A stretch of 64,000 bases of DNA from Candidatus Cloacimonadota bacterium (lineage in GTDB: Bacteria > Cloacimonadota > Cloacimonadia > Cloacimonadales > Cloacimonadaceae), in NCBI GenBank assembly GCA_028706475.1, contig JAQWBI010000004.1, positions 1 through 64,000 on the forward strand, given 5' to 3'. Of the stretch, positions 1-11,595 are shown piece after piece (positions within the stretch are counted from its first letter, which is position 1; every line of letters starts with the position of its first letter). The position numbers and the translations under genes were made by a program. A model generated the notes under the pieces. The model searched no databases, was not told where the DNA came from, and saw nothing but the letters and a program-made list of their open reading frames with translations.

Positions 1-18
1 AGATGTTCAAGGTATGGT

Positions 19-82
19 GAAGCAGATATTAAGCTGTTATCATCGAGTGGTCACCCGACTATAACCCAATGATATCTGCTTC
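19..82. repeat. Dispersed palindromic repeat, copy R1
   Basis: An imperfect palindrome of about 64 bases. Its outer arms GAAGCAGATAT and ATATCTGCTTC match perfectly. The centre carries the family signature TTATCATCGAGTG. It lies beyond the terminator of eno. Five other copies are at 11434, 19963, 33433, 44820 and 63812. Confidence 0.8.
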
Positions 83-124
83 GATACGCGATGATTCTCT
101 GGGAGTGGAAAGTGCGGATAAGAT

Positions 125-150
125 AAAAAGCCCCCGCCATTGGCAGAGGC
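125..150 (-). terminator. Rho-independent terminator of eno
   Basis: On the minus strand a nine-pair stem (GCCTCTGCC / GGCGGGGGC, with G-T pairs) closes a three-base loop and is followed by TTTTTATC. It starts about 17 bases after the eno stop codon. Confidence 0.75.
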
Positions 151-166
151 ATATAAAGAGATAAGG

Positions 167-1998
<1,832 letters not shown>

Positions 1999-2002
<4 letters not shown>

Positions 2003-4548
2003 TTTGTAACTATGATCTTTTTGTTGATCCGCTGTTTGTTGGCATCCTCAAGGCGCATGAAATAGACGCCACTGCCCAAAGCTCTGCCGCTATTGTCTTT
2101 GCCGTTCCAAGTACTCTTTTCGTTCTTGATGGCGCTGTCATAGACCAATTGACCGCGGAGGTTGTAGATATTTAGCATGGGTTTGTCCATGCCTTTTACG
2201 TTCAGGTGCAAGGCAGCATTGTTCCCAAAGCTAACTGGGTTTGGATACACCGAAAGCTGAGGCTTTTGGACCAGATCCTCATTGGCAGTAGTAAGGGTGA
2301 TGGTTACGAAGTTGCTGGGCTCGGTTTCAACTTCGCCGTTCGTAGCCGTCAGCCAAAAGTTGTAAGTGCCGTTTCCCGTTACGCCCCATAGCGTCCAGGA
2401 TGTATGAAAGCTGGGAATGGTGGTGTAAAGTTGAGGTTCTTCTCCGCTTCTTTGCCAATAAAGCTTGTAACCATCTATGTCGTTCAGCGGCATGGTGGAA
2501 GGATTCCACCAAAACTCCAAATTGTAGGATGTGTCTTCAACTAATTCGCTGCGCAACCTCAGATCCGATGGATTTTGCGGAGGCATACGGAAGAACATAT
2601 ATCGCAGCCCCGCTGTGGGTTCCTCAACTTCCAGCATGGTGCTTACACTGCCATCCGTAATCACATACATGCGCTCATAATCCGCACCGGTAATGCGGCG
2701 CAAAAGCTGATTCCAGGACTGATCCATTGTTACAAAAGTACGATCTCCAGCGTCATCGATGCTAACACCTACGATGTAGGTAACTGCTATGCCGTTCTCT
2801 ACATAATTCTGTTGCCAAGTGTAGGAATGGTTGAAATTGGCGATTTGATCGTAGATCTGATCAAAGCCGAAATCCACAGTGTTCCACTGCTCGCCGTCAA
2901 ACTCCTCATGACGATAGATATAGCGGTTGTCGCCCTCATCATAGAAGTAGTCGATAATATGGGGAGCCAGGAACAGCATGCTTTTGGAGATCGGGAAGAC
3001 CTCTCTGCCATTGATGATTTCGCTCTCGCCCCGCTGCTCTTTCAGATAATGTTGCCAAGAATCGATGTAAATATCGCCCAGAACGATGTCTTCTCCTGTG
3101 GAAGCATCAAATTCTGTGGGACTGATCAAGCTGCCCGGAGCAGCGTAAATCTGGCGGGAAGGTGTAGGTTCGTTGAGCAGGACGTAAAAACTACCTGTTA
3201 CTTCAGTCTCTATCGTGAAGGGATTGGCATCCAGGTCATGTGTTTCCAGAATCTCGCCACTCACCGGATCCACAAGGAGCAGATTGAGTTCTGTGGGGCT
3301 TATTTCGTCGTAGTCTTCTGTATCCCAAGAGAATGAACCGCTGAGAGTGACGCCGGTCTGCGGCTGGAACCAAGGTTCGAAATCCACTGTAGGCAGGCTG
3401 GCGCTGTCGTTGTTGTCCATGATGCCGATGCCGATCTCGAACGGAGTATATACTCCCCAATCGTTGTTTTCAGCTTTGATTACGTTTTGGCTGGCGCTGT
3501 AACTGGCGCAAACCACAGAGTGCAGAGTGTTGCTCTCGTCGATGTTGTCTTGAATGACATTTTGTCCATAAGCAAAAGGATGATTCAAAGCAAGATCACC
3601 CAGGACGGGCATGGCGTTGCCGGTGATATAGAATCCGGTGAAATTTCCGGTAAGGGTGTTTCCGGCGATATAAGGCATCGACGTGGCACCACCGATCATC
3701 ATGCCGGCACCGCTATTGGTATCTCCGGGGATAAAGTTGTTTATAATCAGGTTGTCGTGAACCACACCGCTGGCATTCAGCAGATAGATACCGGTGAGGT
3801 TGCCTTCTATGTGGTTGTAACGGATGGTAGCGTTGATCGCTCCAGCTCCTACAATATCCCATGCAGTGATGCCCTGTTTAAAATTGTCGTGGATATAGTT
3901 GTGCTCGATGATGGGATTGTTTTGTCCACCGGCAGATTGGTTTGCCAGTTGGATTGCACCGTAGTATTGGGTTACAGTGCCGTTGTAGCGCACTTCATTG
4001 TGATGAATCCAGGCATTACTGTTCTGAGGCACCAAGATACCGTTTTGCATGGTATGTTCAATGATGTTGTGGTGCACATCCATAACTGCAGGATTGAGAT
4101 TGCCGATGCCATAAAGGTGGAGGCCACGCTGGTTGTAGCTAAAGCGGCTGTAGGAGACTTCCATGGGAGAATCTACTGCATTGATGCCATATTCGGCATA
4201 TTCCACCACGATGTGCATGAAATTGCTCTCTTCCGTTTCATTTTCCAGGCGAATGCCTTTCCAGAGATTCGTGGGCGGAGTCTGGGCATTCTCAAAGCGT
4301 ATGCTGTCTGTCTCTGTACCGATAGCTTGGATATTGCCTTCGGCATTGATCTGATAGTTACCCATGGCCTGAACCAATACGCCAGGCTCTATAGTTAGGG
4401 TGGAACCGGCTGGGACAGTGACGTCTCCGACCAGGACATACGGATTGTTCGCAGCAGTCCAGGTTCCGCTCTGTATCCCGCTTACATCCGATGAGAATAA
4501 GACTGAACAAAGATATAGCAAGAGCAGCAGGAATGTGTATCTTTTCAT
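1999..4548 (-). CDS. Secreted beta-helix protein with FlgD-like/T9SS sorting domain
   Basis: An exported 849-residue protein. Residues 1-20 form a signal peptide. Residues ~35-410 carry many short NN/H/G-rich turns such as HHNIIEHTMQNGI and IEHNYIHDN, typical of right-handed parallel beta-helices (pectin-lyase/NosD type). A linker region follows, with a fibronectin-III-like stretch at ~660-760. The last ~80 residues begin with SVYPNPVSFG, contain WNGKDNSGRALGSGVYFMRL and end in KKIIVTK, which is the FlgD-like domain used as a type IX secretion signal. It probably acts on the cell surface or outside; a polysaccharide ligand is possible but not shown. Its stop overlaps the possible GTG start of the next gene. 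A good ribosome site (AAGGAG) precedes the ATG. Confidence 0.85.
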
Positions 4549-4564
4549 AAAAATCTCCTTTTAC

Positions 4565-4602
4565 TAAAAGGTGGAGAAGCTGCTATGCTGCTCACTCCAC
4601 CT
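4565..4602 (-). terminator. Terminator after the ferredoxin gene
   Basis: Arms AGGTGGAG and CTCCACCT pair across an 18-base loop; on the minus strand the second arm runs into TTTTAG. It separates the ferredoxin gene from the beta-helix gene. Confidence 0.55.
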
Positions 4603-4622
4603 GAATCTGTTGAGTAGTTTGC

Positions 4623-4793
4623 TTACTCGCTGATGGCCGATACCGGACATGTAGCAATGCAAGCCCCGCAATCAATGCAAGTGCCTTCATCACAATCAGC
4701 TTTACCGTCAACAAGGCTAAGAGCGCTTACGGGACATACATCCACGCATGCTCCGCAGCCGATGCAGGTTTCTTTATCAATCTTAACAGCCAT
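4623..4793 (-). CDS. 2[4Fe-4S] ferredoxin
   Basis: A small electron carrier of 56 residues for cytoplasmic redox enzymes. Two copies of the cluster motif are complete: CIGCGACVDVCP and CIDCGACIATCP, each CxxCxxCxxxCP, so two 4Fe-4S clusters are expected. The ATG at 4793 follows AGAAGGAG at good distance and gives the usual MAVKID start; an upstream in-frame start at 4823 would add a basic tail not seen in the family. It stands alone between a terminator and gpmA. Likely partners are pyruvate or oxoacid oxidoreductases, but none is in the window. Confidence 0.95.
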   Translation of the reverse strand: MAVKIDKETCIGCGACVDVCPVSALSLVDGKADCDEGTCIDCGACIATCPVSAISE

Positions 4794-4874
4794 GATAAGA
4801 CTCCTTCTGGTTTTTTTTGCCATGTTCTGCGTAGATGGATATTAGTCAAGCTTTTTTGCCTGATTCATATACTC

Positions 4875-4914
4875 CCATACCAAAGAACAGAACTGGCAGC
4901 TCCGCTTGGTATGG
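4875..4914. repeat. Inverted repeat between gpmA and the ferredoxin gene
   Basis: Nine-base arms CCATACCAA and TTGGTATGG separated by 22 bases. No T run follows on either strand, so it is a weak terminator candidate and may instead act as an mRNA end-stabilising hairpin. Confidence 0.5.
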
Positions 4915-4942
4915 AACATCCTGCACCAGCCAGCTGATCACG

Positions 4943-5686
4943 TTAGTTCTTGGCTTGATTTGCCACCTTATTGGCCGCTGCCTTCACTTCTTCTTCATCG
5001 GCCAGATAATATCGATTGCGGACTTGTAGGTCCTTATCGAATTCGTAAACCAGAGGAATCCCGGTAGGGATATTCAAGCTCACGATCTCGCTATCAGAGA
5101 TCTGATCGAGGTTTTTCACAATAGCGCGCAAGCTGTTGCCATGGGCTGTTACCACCATCTTGCGACCTGCTGCCAGGCGTGGAATAATCACATCTTTCCA
5201 GAAGGGCATGGTACGCGCTACGGTATCTTTCAAAGATTCACATAGAGGGATATGCTTCTCTTCCAGATGCCTGTAGCGAATATCAGCACCGGGATAGCGC
5301 TCATCGTTTTTATCCAGCGCGGGAGGTGGCGTGTCGTAGCTTCTGCGCCAGGCCAACACCTGTTCTTCACCGTATTTGGCGGCTGTCTCTGCTTTGTTCA
5401 AACCCTGTAATGCCCCGTAATGGCGTTCATTAAGCCGCCAATCATGCTGGATGGGGATATACATCAAGTCCATCTCGTCTAAGACCATCCACAATGTACG
5501 GATGGCTCGTTTTAATACCGAGGTGTGAGCTTCATCGAAGCTAAAGCCGGCTTCTTTGAGGCGTCTTCCGGCTTCTTTGGCCTCCAGCATGCCTTTTTCC
5601 GAAAGATCAACGTCCGTCCAGCCGGTAAAGAGATTAGCTTTGTTCCATTCGCTCTCACCGTGTCTTATCAATACTATCTTGTACAT
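4943..5686 (-). CDS. gpmA: 2,3-bisphosphoglycerate-dependent phosphoglycerate mutase
   Basis: Interconverts 3- and 2-phosphoglycerate, the step before enolase. It has 247 residues, the usual length for the cofactor-dependent type. The phosphohistidine motif [10 protein letters not shown] is at the start, followed by [25 protein letters not shown] and, late, [13 protein letters not shown] with the second catalytic histidine. The ATG at 5686 follows TAGGAGAATGGA; in-frame sequence up to 5800 is not family-like and overlaps the next gene. It lies 88 bases downstream of the cobalamin adenosyltransferase gene. Confidence 0.96.
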   Translation of the reverse strand: MYKIVLIRHGESEWNKANLFTGWTDVDLSEKGMLEAKEAGRRLKEAGFSFDEAHTSVLKRAIRTLWMVLDEMDLMYIPIQHDWRLNERHYGALQGLNKAETAAKYGEEQVLAWRRSYDTPPPALDKNDERYPGADIRYRHLEEKHIPLCESLKDTVARTMPFWKDVIIPRLAAGRKMVVTAHGNSLRAIVKNLDQISDSEIVSLNIPTGIPLVYEFDKDLQVRNRYYLADEEEVKAAANKVANQAKN

Positions 5687-5774
5687 ATTCCATTCTCCTA
5701 ATGCATCAGAAAATCTGCCTTTCTGGCCCTGCAGCTTACATAATAATCTGCTTATTGGGCACAGCTGCTTGTCT

Positions 5775-6326
5775 TTATGTTTTATTGCAACCTGTATCAA
5801 GTTTGCTTTTGTATGTCAATACTCCTTCCTGAACCTCGATTGCGCGGGCCAGGATAAAAAAGAAATCTGAGAGCCGGTTCACATATTTTATCAGATTGGG
5901 AGGGACATCCGAGGCTTGTGCCAAAGCGATTACCCGGCGTTCGGCACGACGGGCAACGGTGCGACAAATATCCAAATGCGCACTGGCAATGCAGGATCCC
6001 GGAACCACGAAGCCTTGCAGATTTACCCGCTCCTCATAGAGGTGAATAGTATCCGTGATGGCATCCACTTCTTCCTTGCAGATGGGCATCAGATAGCTTC
6101 CATCCGGTGTGGCAAGCTCTCCCATCACACGGTACAGGCGGTTTTGAGTGTCCAGCAAGAGCTTTTTGATCTCCACATCTCCTATATGGTGTTTGGCTTC
6201 ACTGATGAAGGCATCCAGTTCGTCCAAGCTGCCATAGGCATCCACACGCAGATCGCTCTTCAACACCCTTTCGCCGGTGTATAAAGAGGTGCTACCCTGG
6301 TCTCCGCCTTTTGTAGTGATGCTCAA
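5775..6326 (-). CDS. Cob(I)alamin adenosyltransferase, PduO type
   Basis: Transfers adenosyl from ATP to cob(I)alamin to make adenosylcobalamin, the cofactor of methylmalonyl-CoA mutase and other radical enzymes. Family motifs are visible: [17 protein letters not shown] at the N terminus (ATP binding), [20 protein letters not shown], and [15 protein letters not shown] near the end. At 183 residues the length is typical. The start codon is TTG at 6326, eight bases after GAGG and just past the stop of ridA, which gives the expected short N terminus. A link to propionate metabolism by the carboxyltransferase operon at 57.6-62.6 kb is my inference. Confidence 0.93.
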   Translation of the reverse strand: MSITTKGGDQGSTSLYTGERVLKSDLRVDAYGSLDELDAFISEAKHHIGDVEIKKLLLDTQNRLYRVMGELATPDGSYLMPICKEEVDAITDTIHLYEERVNLQGFVVPGSCIASAHLDICRTVARRAERRVIALAQASDVPPNLIKYVNRLSDFFFILARAIEVQEGVLTYKSKLDTGCNKT

Positions 6327-6330
6327 GGTA

Positions 6331-6702
6331 TTACCTCATCGCGATCACGGATATTTCTACTAAGCCGTCTTTGGGCAAGCGCGCCACCTGAACGGCTTCA
6401 CGAGCCGGATATGGTGCACTGAAGTTGCGTGCATAGATCTCATTTAGCAGGGCAAAATCGTTCATATCTTTCATAAACACTGTTACTTTCATTACATGAG
6501 ACATTCCCATACCGGCAGCTTCCAATATGGCTTTCAAGTGCTGAAACACCAGATTCGCCTGGGCTTCAAAACCATCTGCCATATTCCCGGTATTTGGATC
6601 TATCCCCAATTGACCGCTAACAAACAAAGTGTCGTTCCTCAATGCTGCCTGCGAGTAAGGGCCGATAGCAGCCGGTGCACTGTGTGTCATGATGGATTTC
6701 AT
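6331..6702 (-). CDS. ridA: RidA family enamine/imine deaminase
   Basis: RidA proteins hydrolyse reactive 2-aminoacrylate and related imines made by PLP enzymes, protecting the cell. The 123 residues match the family throughout: HSAPAAIGPYSQA, LFVSGQLGIDPNTG, and PAREAVQVARLPKDGLVEIS containing the substrate-binding arginine. AAGGAG precedes the ATG. It sits 12 bases after hisS and 4 bases before the adenosyltransferase gene, so the three are probably one transcript. Confidence 0.95.
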   Translation of the reverse strand: MKSIMTHSAPAAIGPYSQAALRNDTLFVSGQLGIDPNTGNMADGFEAQANLVFQHLKAILEAAGMGMSHVMKVTVFMKDMNDFALLNEIYARNFSAPYPAREAVQVARLPKDGLVEISVIAMR

Positions 6703-6714
6703 TGTATCTCCTTG

Positions 6715-7995
6715 TTATGAGTTATTTAAAGATTTGCGGGCCAGCAGAATGGCATCCGTGATCTCGTGGAGCCCGATGTAATCCTGATGTTCTTTGATGA
6801 TGTTGCGCATCAGGATCTTACCCTCACGCACATTCTCATCCCGGATCACGATCAGCAGTTCACAGAGGGCTTTTTGAGCTAAAACCACATCCTCATCGAT
6901 GCTGTGCTTGTCCGTGCTGAGTACAGTCTTGATATCGTTATCGTGCAGTTCCTGAGCTATCTGCAGCATCATCATCTCCAGGTCTTCGCTTTGCGAGGCA
7001 ATGTAAACGCTGAAAGACTTGTCCAGAGGAGTAAACAGCCCTCGCCGATCCATCGTGTCAAAAATGCTGTCGATATTCAGATAAAAACCCACCGCGGGGA
7101 TCTTCTTGCCGGTAATCATCTGTGAAAGAAAGTCATAACGCCCGCCACCGCCGATCACCAAGTCATTGCCCCCGTTGCGGATTACGAAGTCAAACACGGT
7201 CTCGTTGTAATAAGCGAAGTTCTTGAACATGCGTGGATTGATCGTGTATTCGTGTGCCAGATTGGCTTGGATCATCTTTACCCGGCTAAAGTTTTTTTTG
7301 CACTTTGGGCAAAGGTAATCCAGCATCCGCGGACCTTTCGTGATGGTTTCCCAGCACTGCTCGTTATCACAGCCCGGATCCGCAAAGGGATTGGTGTATA
7401 GCTTTGTAAAGCAAGGTGTGCACAATCCGTCCTTGTGTTTGTCCAGATAGTCTTTCATATCTGAAACATAGGCAGGACGACAGACTTGGCAGCCAAAGCT
7501 GTTGAGGTGAAGCCGGACATCTTTCAATCCCAGGTTTTGGCAGATATTAATCCCCAATGAAATCACTTCATTCTCCGAAATCACGCTGTCGCTGCCTAAT
7601 AGCTCCACTCCCAATTGATGAAATTCCCTGGGTGCTGCGCTGTTTTCTTTGCGAAACATCGGACCCATATAGTAGAAGCGGTGCACATCTCTGTCCTTAA
7701 TAATCTGCGCTGTGTGGTGCAACACGCTGATGGTGCCTTCCGGGCGTAGAGTAAGCAGGCTGATATCTCCATTGGGACGGGACAGATTGACAATGCCTTC
7801 GGTGGCGTGTTCGACTTCATCTTCCTGCATTAGTGCGGTAATTCCCTGGTGGATTACCTCGTAATCCTGCAGGACAGACAGCCGAATCTCCTGATAATCG
7901 TGCAAAGCTAGCACATTGGCCACCTTCTGTTCCAATATCTTCCACTTCCACACCTTATCAGGCATAAATTGATGGATGCCAAGATTGCTATTCAC
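6715..7995 (-). CDS. hisS: Histidyl-tRNA synthetase
   Basis: Charges tRNA-His with histidine. This is a class II synthetase of 426 residues. Motif 2 and histidine-specific elements are visible: TLRPEGT, YYMGPMFRKEN, REFHQLGVE, and GGGGRYDFLSQM. Residues ~165-245 hold a cysteine-rich insert (CQVC, CTPC, CDNEQC, CPKC), as in one HisRS subgroup of low-GC and allied bacteria. The start is GTG at 7995 with AAGGA upstream; this gives a normal N terminus ending in HQFMPDK. The C-terminal anticodon-binding domain (~325-426) is present. Nothing is missing that would suggest the HisZ paralogue. Confidence 0.95.
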   Translation of the reverse strand: MNSNLGIHQFMPDKVWKWKILEQKVANVLALHDYQEIRLSVLQDYEVIHQGITALMQEDEVEHATEGIVNLSRPNGDISLLTLRPEGTISVLHHTAQIIKDRDVHRFYYMGPMFRKENSAAPREFHQLGVELLGSDSVISENEVISLGINICQNLGLKDVRLHLNSFGCQVCRPAYVSDMKDYLDKHKDGLCTPCFTKLYTNPFADPGCDNEQCWETITKGPRMLDYLCPKCKKNFSRVKMIQANLAHEYTINPRMFKNFAYYNETVFDFVIRNGGNDLVIGGGGRYDFLSQMITGKKIPAVGFYLNIDSIFDTMDRRGLFTPLDKSFSVYIASQSEDLEMMMLQIAQELHDNDIKTVLSTDKHSIDEDVVLAQKALCELLIVIRDENVREGKILMRNIIKEHQDYIGLHEITDAILLARKSLNNS

Positions 7996-8106
7996 TGCAG
8001 TCGTTCCTTCCTAATATATGTACTTATACTGGAAAATATAACGATGTTTTCGCCCCAAGCCACGAAAAAGGGCAAAGCGTACTCCAATGTCCCTTCCAAA
8101 AGCGAT

Positions 8107-10569
8107 TTATGGAAGCTTGCTCCAGATGCCTTCATACATCCTCCAGCCTTCTGCTGTTCTATATAGAGTAATTACCGCATGTGCAAAACCGGGATCGCTA
8201 TGAACCATATCCTGCCAGACCGGATTGAACACATATCCTGGCAAACGATGGGAACCTTGCTGAGTATAGCCGTAAAATACAAAGCCTCTATCCATATCCA
8301 ACAGCTTCTGAGCTATGCGCATGCTATTTTCCTGATCGATGTTTCCGAAGATCACCACATCCTTCCCTGTCAAATCCGTATCATCAAGCATTTGCAACAT
8401 CTCCTGACTGGCTTTCTCCCAAGTTCTGGGATACTCCTGCGCGACTATCTGTAGTGAATCTGTGCCAGGAGTAATAGGAATCATCTTGAATGCTGTCTTA
8501 CTATCCGATATCCGGTAGCCAAAGTTCAGTTGCATCTCACTCTCTGGCATTGCCAGGCGATATCTCCCAGCTCCCAATTCATCCACAGAGGCGTTGATAT
8601 CGTAAAAAGCACCCTCGACAAAGCGAGTAGGGGTAAAGTGCTCCCGAGCATTGTTGATGGGCACGCCATCTGCATCGGTCAACATAATATCCAGATAGTT
8701 ACTACTCTGTTTCTGCACTTCATGCTTGGCCAATTTACCTTGTTTCAGATCATAATACTGCCAGTCATCATCCCGATAGACCAGAATGTTATCGGGCAAG
8801 CGAGTGAATTGTGCGGGGATTCCGTTTGCCCTCAGAATATAGATAGCCAGCATCCTGTATTGAGTATCGCTGAGGTATTTCTGAGCTGCCAGCACGTCCA
8901 GTCTGGGCTGTCCGGACAGTGCTTTTGCACCGTCTATCTTGTATTTACGCTTCTGCCACTTCAGTGCCTTATCCATGCGCTTTTGCGGTGTCTTTCCTGA
9001 TTTCCGGAACGAATCGGGATACAGGATTGCCTTTGCTTTCTTGATCTGAGGGCGAGGCAATTCCTCGTAGAATACTGAAGGCATTATCAGCTCCGGAGGT
9101 GCATCACGATCCTGATCCTGCCAAAAACGATAGACTGCCTCCAAAAGCTGCGCATCTGCCTGCCACATAAACTTGGGATCGTATCCCATCAAAAAGCCGA
9201 TAAAGCTATCATCAACAGGCGTGTTCGCTTGCCAAAACTTCTCCAATTCGCCCAAGTTCCCCCGCGCAATCAGCGCTAGACTGTCCGGAACAGGAGACGC
9301 TTTCGCCCGCTCTTGCCAAGCGTCTATAGTGCTTTGCCAAGCCTCTTTGCGGGAAGCTATTTCTTCCTGATATTGCAGTGGAGCTTCCCGCCACACCATT
9401 TCATTGCCGGGATAGTTCATTACCGCATCAATGGCCTTTACATCCTGTTCGATAAGCACCAGTTCCACCGTTATCTTCTTTACTTCAGAGGCAGTTACTT
9501 TACTGAGTGCGTGTTTGGCATCTTTGTAAGCAGAAAGATAAAAATCCCCACTACCGGTACTGAATCCCAGCCTGCCATTCGCATCGCTTCTCAAATAAAT
9601 GATAGGACGCAGAGCCCCCCAGTTATACACCATCACAGCTACCTGCACATCCGCAAGCGGTTTGGCATCTTCATCCACGCAAATGATCTCCACACGGCGG
9701 GTGCGATCTTTGGCATAATTGGCGGTTGAATTGATGATGGTATCGTAATTTCCACGGATCAGAACCTCATCGTCTTCCGCTGCCAGACTGCCTTCTGCCA
9801 GGATTAATACAGTCTTGTCGATCATCCCGCTAAACCATGTTTGATCGGGAAAGTATGCGGCATCCATATCCCCGGTGTAATGCCACTCTGCATCCAAAAA
9901 CACTTCTGCCCAAGCGTGATTGTTGTCCATATGTGCCCACCAGGGAGTACTGGCGGGACGAGACGGCAATCCCACTGTGCGAGCGGCGGCTACAAAGAGA
10001 ATCTGCATCTCCTCACAGCGTCCGGTAAGGCTTTTTCGGGTAATGTCCAAGGGAGATTGATCGCGCCCGCTGGTCTGCATAAAGAGCATTTTTCCCACAC
10101 ACCAGCTCGCCACTGCCCTGTAACGTTGAAGGGGATCGGATATCTCCAGCACTTCCTGCAGTCCATCTTCAAGCATCGCTTTACGATAGGGGCTGAGGCG
10201 TTCGTCTGAAACACTCTGCTTTGCAATGTAAGATAGAAAGAACTCTGCGGAATAGTTCATGCCCTCTTTTTGCAGAAGATCGGTAATCGCCTGATAGTTT
10301 TCCATTACTATCTGCGGGGAAGCTTCTGCAAGCTTGCTATCAGCCTCATAAGCCAGAAGATACGCCATCAGGATATCGTCGTTACTTTGCAGTATCTCGC
10401 GGTAAGATCTAGCCAGCTTTCGAGGTAGTTTATTCAGGTTTGTACCGGCTTTTTGTTGAAGAGTGGTATAGAGTGTGGGATTGCCGGATTTCTGCAGCTC
10501 TTTGGGCAGTATTCCATTCAACTGCAACACTGCAACAATAAGTATCAGTAAAGGGACTATCTTGCGCAT
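8107..10569 (-). CDS. Exported transglutaminase-like domain protein
   Basis: An 820-residue protein with an N-terminal signal peptide (MRKIVPLLILIVAVLQL). Residues ~165-240 form a transglutaminase-like cysteine protease fold: LTGRCEEMQILFVAAARTVG with Cys185, NNHAWAEVFLD with His218 and GDMDAAYF with Asp234 give the complete Cys-His-Asp triad. After it come a carboxypeptidase-regulatory-like beta segment (~285-360) and a long uncharacterised region. It is probably a periplasmic or surface protease or amidase; the substrate is unknown. The ATG at 10569 has GAGGAG six bases upstream and is preferred to the TTG three bases before. It stands between hisS (110-base gap) and a 220-base gap. Confidence 0.8.
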   Translation of the reverse strand: MRKIVPLLILIVAVLQLNGILPKELQKSGNPTLYTTLQQKAGTNLNKLPRKLARSYREILQSNDDILMAYLLAYEADSKLAEASPQIVMENYQAITDLLQKEGMNYSAEFFLSYIAKQSVSDERLSPYRKAMLEDGLQEVLEISDPLQRYRAVASWCVGKMLFMQTSGRDQSPLDITRKSLTGRCEEMQILFVAAARTVGLPSRPASTPWWAHMDNNHAWAEVFLDAEWHYTGDMDAAYFPDQTWFSGMIDKTVLILAEGSLAAEDDEVLIRGNYDTIINSTANYAKDRTRRVEIICVDEDAKPLADVQVAVMVYNWGALRPIIYLRSDANGRLGFSTGSGDFYLSAYKDAKHALSKVTASEVKKITVELVLIEQDVKAIDAVMNYPGNEMVWREAPLQYQEEIASRKEAWQSTIDAWQERAKASPVPDSLALIARGNLGELEKFWQANTPVDDSFIGFLMGYDPKFMWQADAQLLEAVYRFWQDQDRDAPPELIMPSVFYEELPRPQIKKAKAILYPDSFRKSGKTPQKRMDKALKWQKRKYKIDGAKALSGQPRLDVLAAQKYLSDTQYRMLAIYILRANGIPAQFTRLPDNILVYRDDDWQYYDLKQGKLAKHEVQKQSSNYLDIMLTDADGVPINNAREHFTPTRFVEGAFYDINASVDELGAGRYRLAMPESEMQLNFGYRISDSKTAFKMIPITPGTDSLQIVAQEYPRTWEKASQEMLQMLDDTDLTGKDVVIFGNIDQENSMRIAQKLLDMDRGFVFYGYTQQGSHRLPGYVFNPVWQDMVHSDPGFAHAVITLYRTAEGWRMYEGIWSKLP

Positions 10570-10741
10570 CAATTCTCCTCTGAGTCTGTTTTGGGCCGCA
10601 GTTTACATAATCCTGGGCCTAGGATATATCCATTGAATATGAGGACATTCAATAGCTGTCGCAGTTGCCTTTGTAACTGAAGGGCAGTTTTTGGCAAGGA
10701 AAAGCTGAGTATCCCAAAAGTCGCAGAATTTGGCGGGAACC

Positions 10742-10766
10742 AAAAAACCGCCTCCGAAGAGGCGGT
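10742..10766 (-). terminator. Terminator of the zinc-ribbon gene
   Basis: On the minus strand a perfect eight-pair stem ACCGCCTC/GAGGCGGT with a TTCG loop is followed by six T. It lies 24 bases after the stop codon and is the clearest terminator in the window. Confidence 0.92.
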
Positions 10767-10790
10767 GGATTGTTGTTTCTATTGCCAGTT

Positions 10791-10961
10791 TTAGCGATTC
10801 TGGAATCTTTTACGATTGAATTCTGCTTTTTTGGCTTTGCGGCATTCAGGGCAACGTTGAGGTTCGTTTTGTAAGCCCTTTTCTCTGTAGAATTCTTGCT
10901 CTCCGTCGGTGAACACAAATTCTTTGTTGCAGTCTCTGCAGATAATGGTTTTGTCGGCCAT
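10791..10961 (-). CDS. Small zinc-ribbon domain protein
   Basis: A 56-residue protein of the 'probable zinc-ribbon' family found widely in bacteria without a known role. Two cysteine pairs are visible: CRDCNKEFVF and CPECRKAKKAE, about 30 residues apart, with a basic C-terminal tail (NRKRFQNR), so nucleic-acid binding is a reasonable guess. The ATG at 10961 follows AGGAGATACAAA and starts MADKTIICRDC; in-frame sequence further up to 11075 is not conserved in type. It is a single-gene unit with a candidate promoter at 11061-11090 and a strong terminator. The leader would be about 90-100 bases. Confidence 0.88.
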   Translation of the reverse strand: MADKTIICRDCNKEFVFTDGEQEFYREKGLQNEPQRCPECRKAKKAEFNRKRFQNR

Positions 10962-11060
10962 TTTGTATCTCCTGTGTTTTTGTTGGGGATCGAACATTCT
11001 TGGGCTTTCCCGTAAACACAAGGAATTGGCACTTGGGAATGTTGAATCACATCTGTTTTG

Positions 11061-11090
11061 ACTATGTTTAAACATTCATTTTTCTGTCAA
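11061..11090 (-). promoter_or_regulatory. Candidate promoter of the zinc-ribbon gene
   Basis: Minus strand TTGACA (11085-11090), 18-base spacer, CATAGT (11061-11066). Confidence 0.4.
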
Positions 11091-11433
11091 TACATTTTTT
11101 GGAATTTGCATATTCTGCTATGGATTTTTTTCATCACTCAAAACATGGCAAGCTCCAAATCTTCTGATATCCAGTATTCGAGGCACTATACCCGCTACGG
11201 CAACAGGGTAGATATTTCGAAGGTCCAAGCCGGGATCATACAACATGCGTCACACAAACCCGGCTTGAAACCTTTTTTTGCTATCGCTCTTCTACCTATG
11301 TCTGGATTATGCAAAATCCTAGAGACTCATCACGGAACGAATGTCGTTTTACAACTGGGCTGCCAACTCCACTTTGGCAGATAATCCACCGACCGGTTCA
11401 ACGGCTTCATTCCTCCTCTGGTTTATCGATACT
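11091..11433. other. Intergenic stretch with a terminator-like hairpin, no gene seen
   Basis: No convincing protein gene on either strand. It contains a strong hairpin at 11226-11267 and a shorter stem (CTGCCA/TGGCAG near 11360). The remainder shows nothing recognisable. Confidence 0.5.
11226..11279 (+). terminator. Orphan terminator-like hairpin
   Basis: Nine-base arms CAAGCCGGG and CCCGGCTTG pair across 24 bases and are followed on the plus strand by AAACC and seven T. No plus-strand gene precedes it, so it may end an unrecognised small RNA or be a relic. Confidence 0.4.
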
Positions 11434-11595
11434 TGAACCTGATATTATCGGGTTATCATCGAGTGAACACAGGATGATAACGGCTTGATATCAGCTTCAA
11501 CACTGCATAGAACAAAGGGAAAGAGGAGAATGATTCAAAAGCTCCCTTGGGTCGCTGTGGCAATTCGTAGATTACATACCAAGCTAGACATAACA
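11434..11595. repeat. Dispersed palindromic repeat with tail, copy R2
   Basis: A 66-base palindrome at 11434-11499 (arms with GATATTATCGGGTTATCATC and GATGATAAC...GATATCAGC) is followed by a ~95-base tail containing ACAAAGGGAAAGAGGAG and GTCGCTGT, shared with R4 and R6. Read on the minus strand, the element begins immediately after the tldE stop codon. Confidence 0.85.

Noticed and set aside
2575-3336. 253-codon open frame on the plus strand opposite the beta-helix gene
   Set aside because: Antisense shadow of a well-supported coding region; no start signals or motifs.
6715-7995. HisZ-type paralogue instead of HisRS
   Set aside because: The protein keeps motif 2 (RPEGT), GGGGRYD and a C-terminal anticodon-binding domain, and no other histidine-biosynthesis gene is near.
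11058-11384. 108-codon open frame on the plus strand
   Set aside because: It spans the promoter of the divergent gene and the hairpin at 11226, has no ribosome site, and resembles nothing known.
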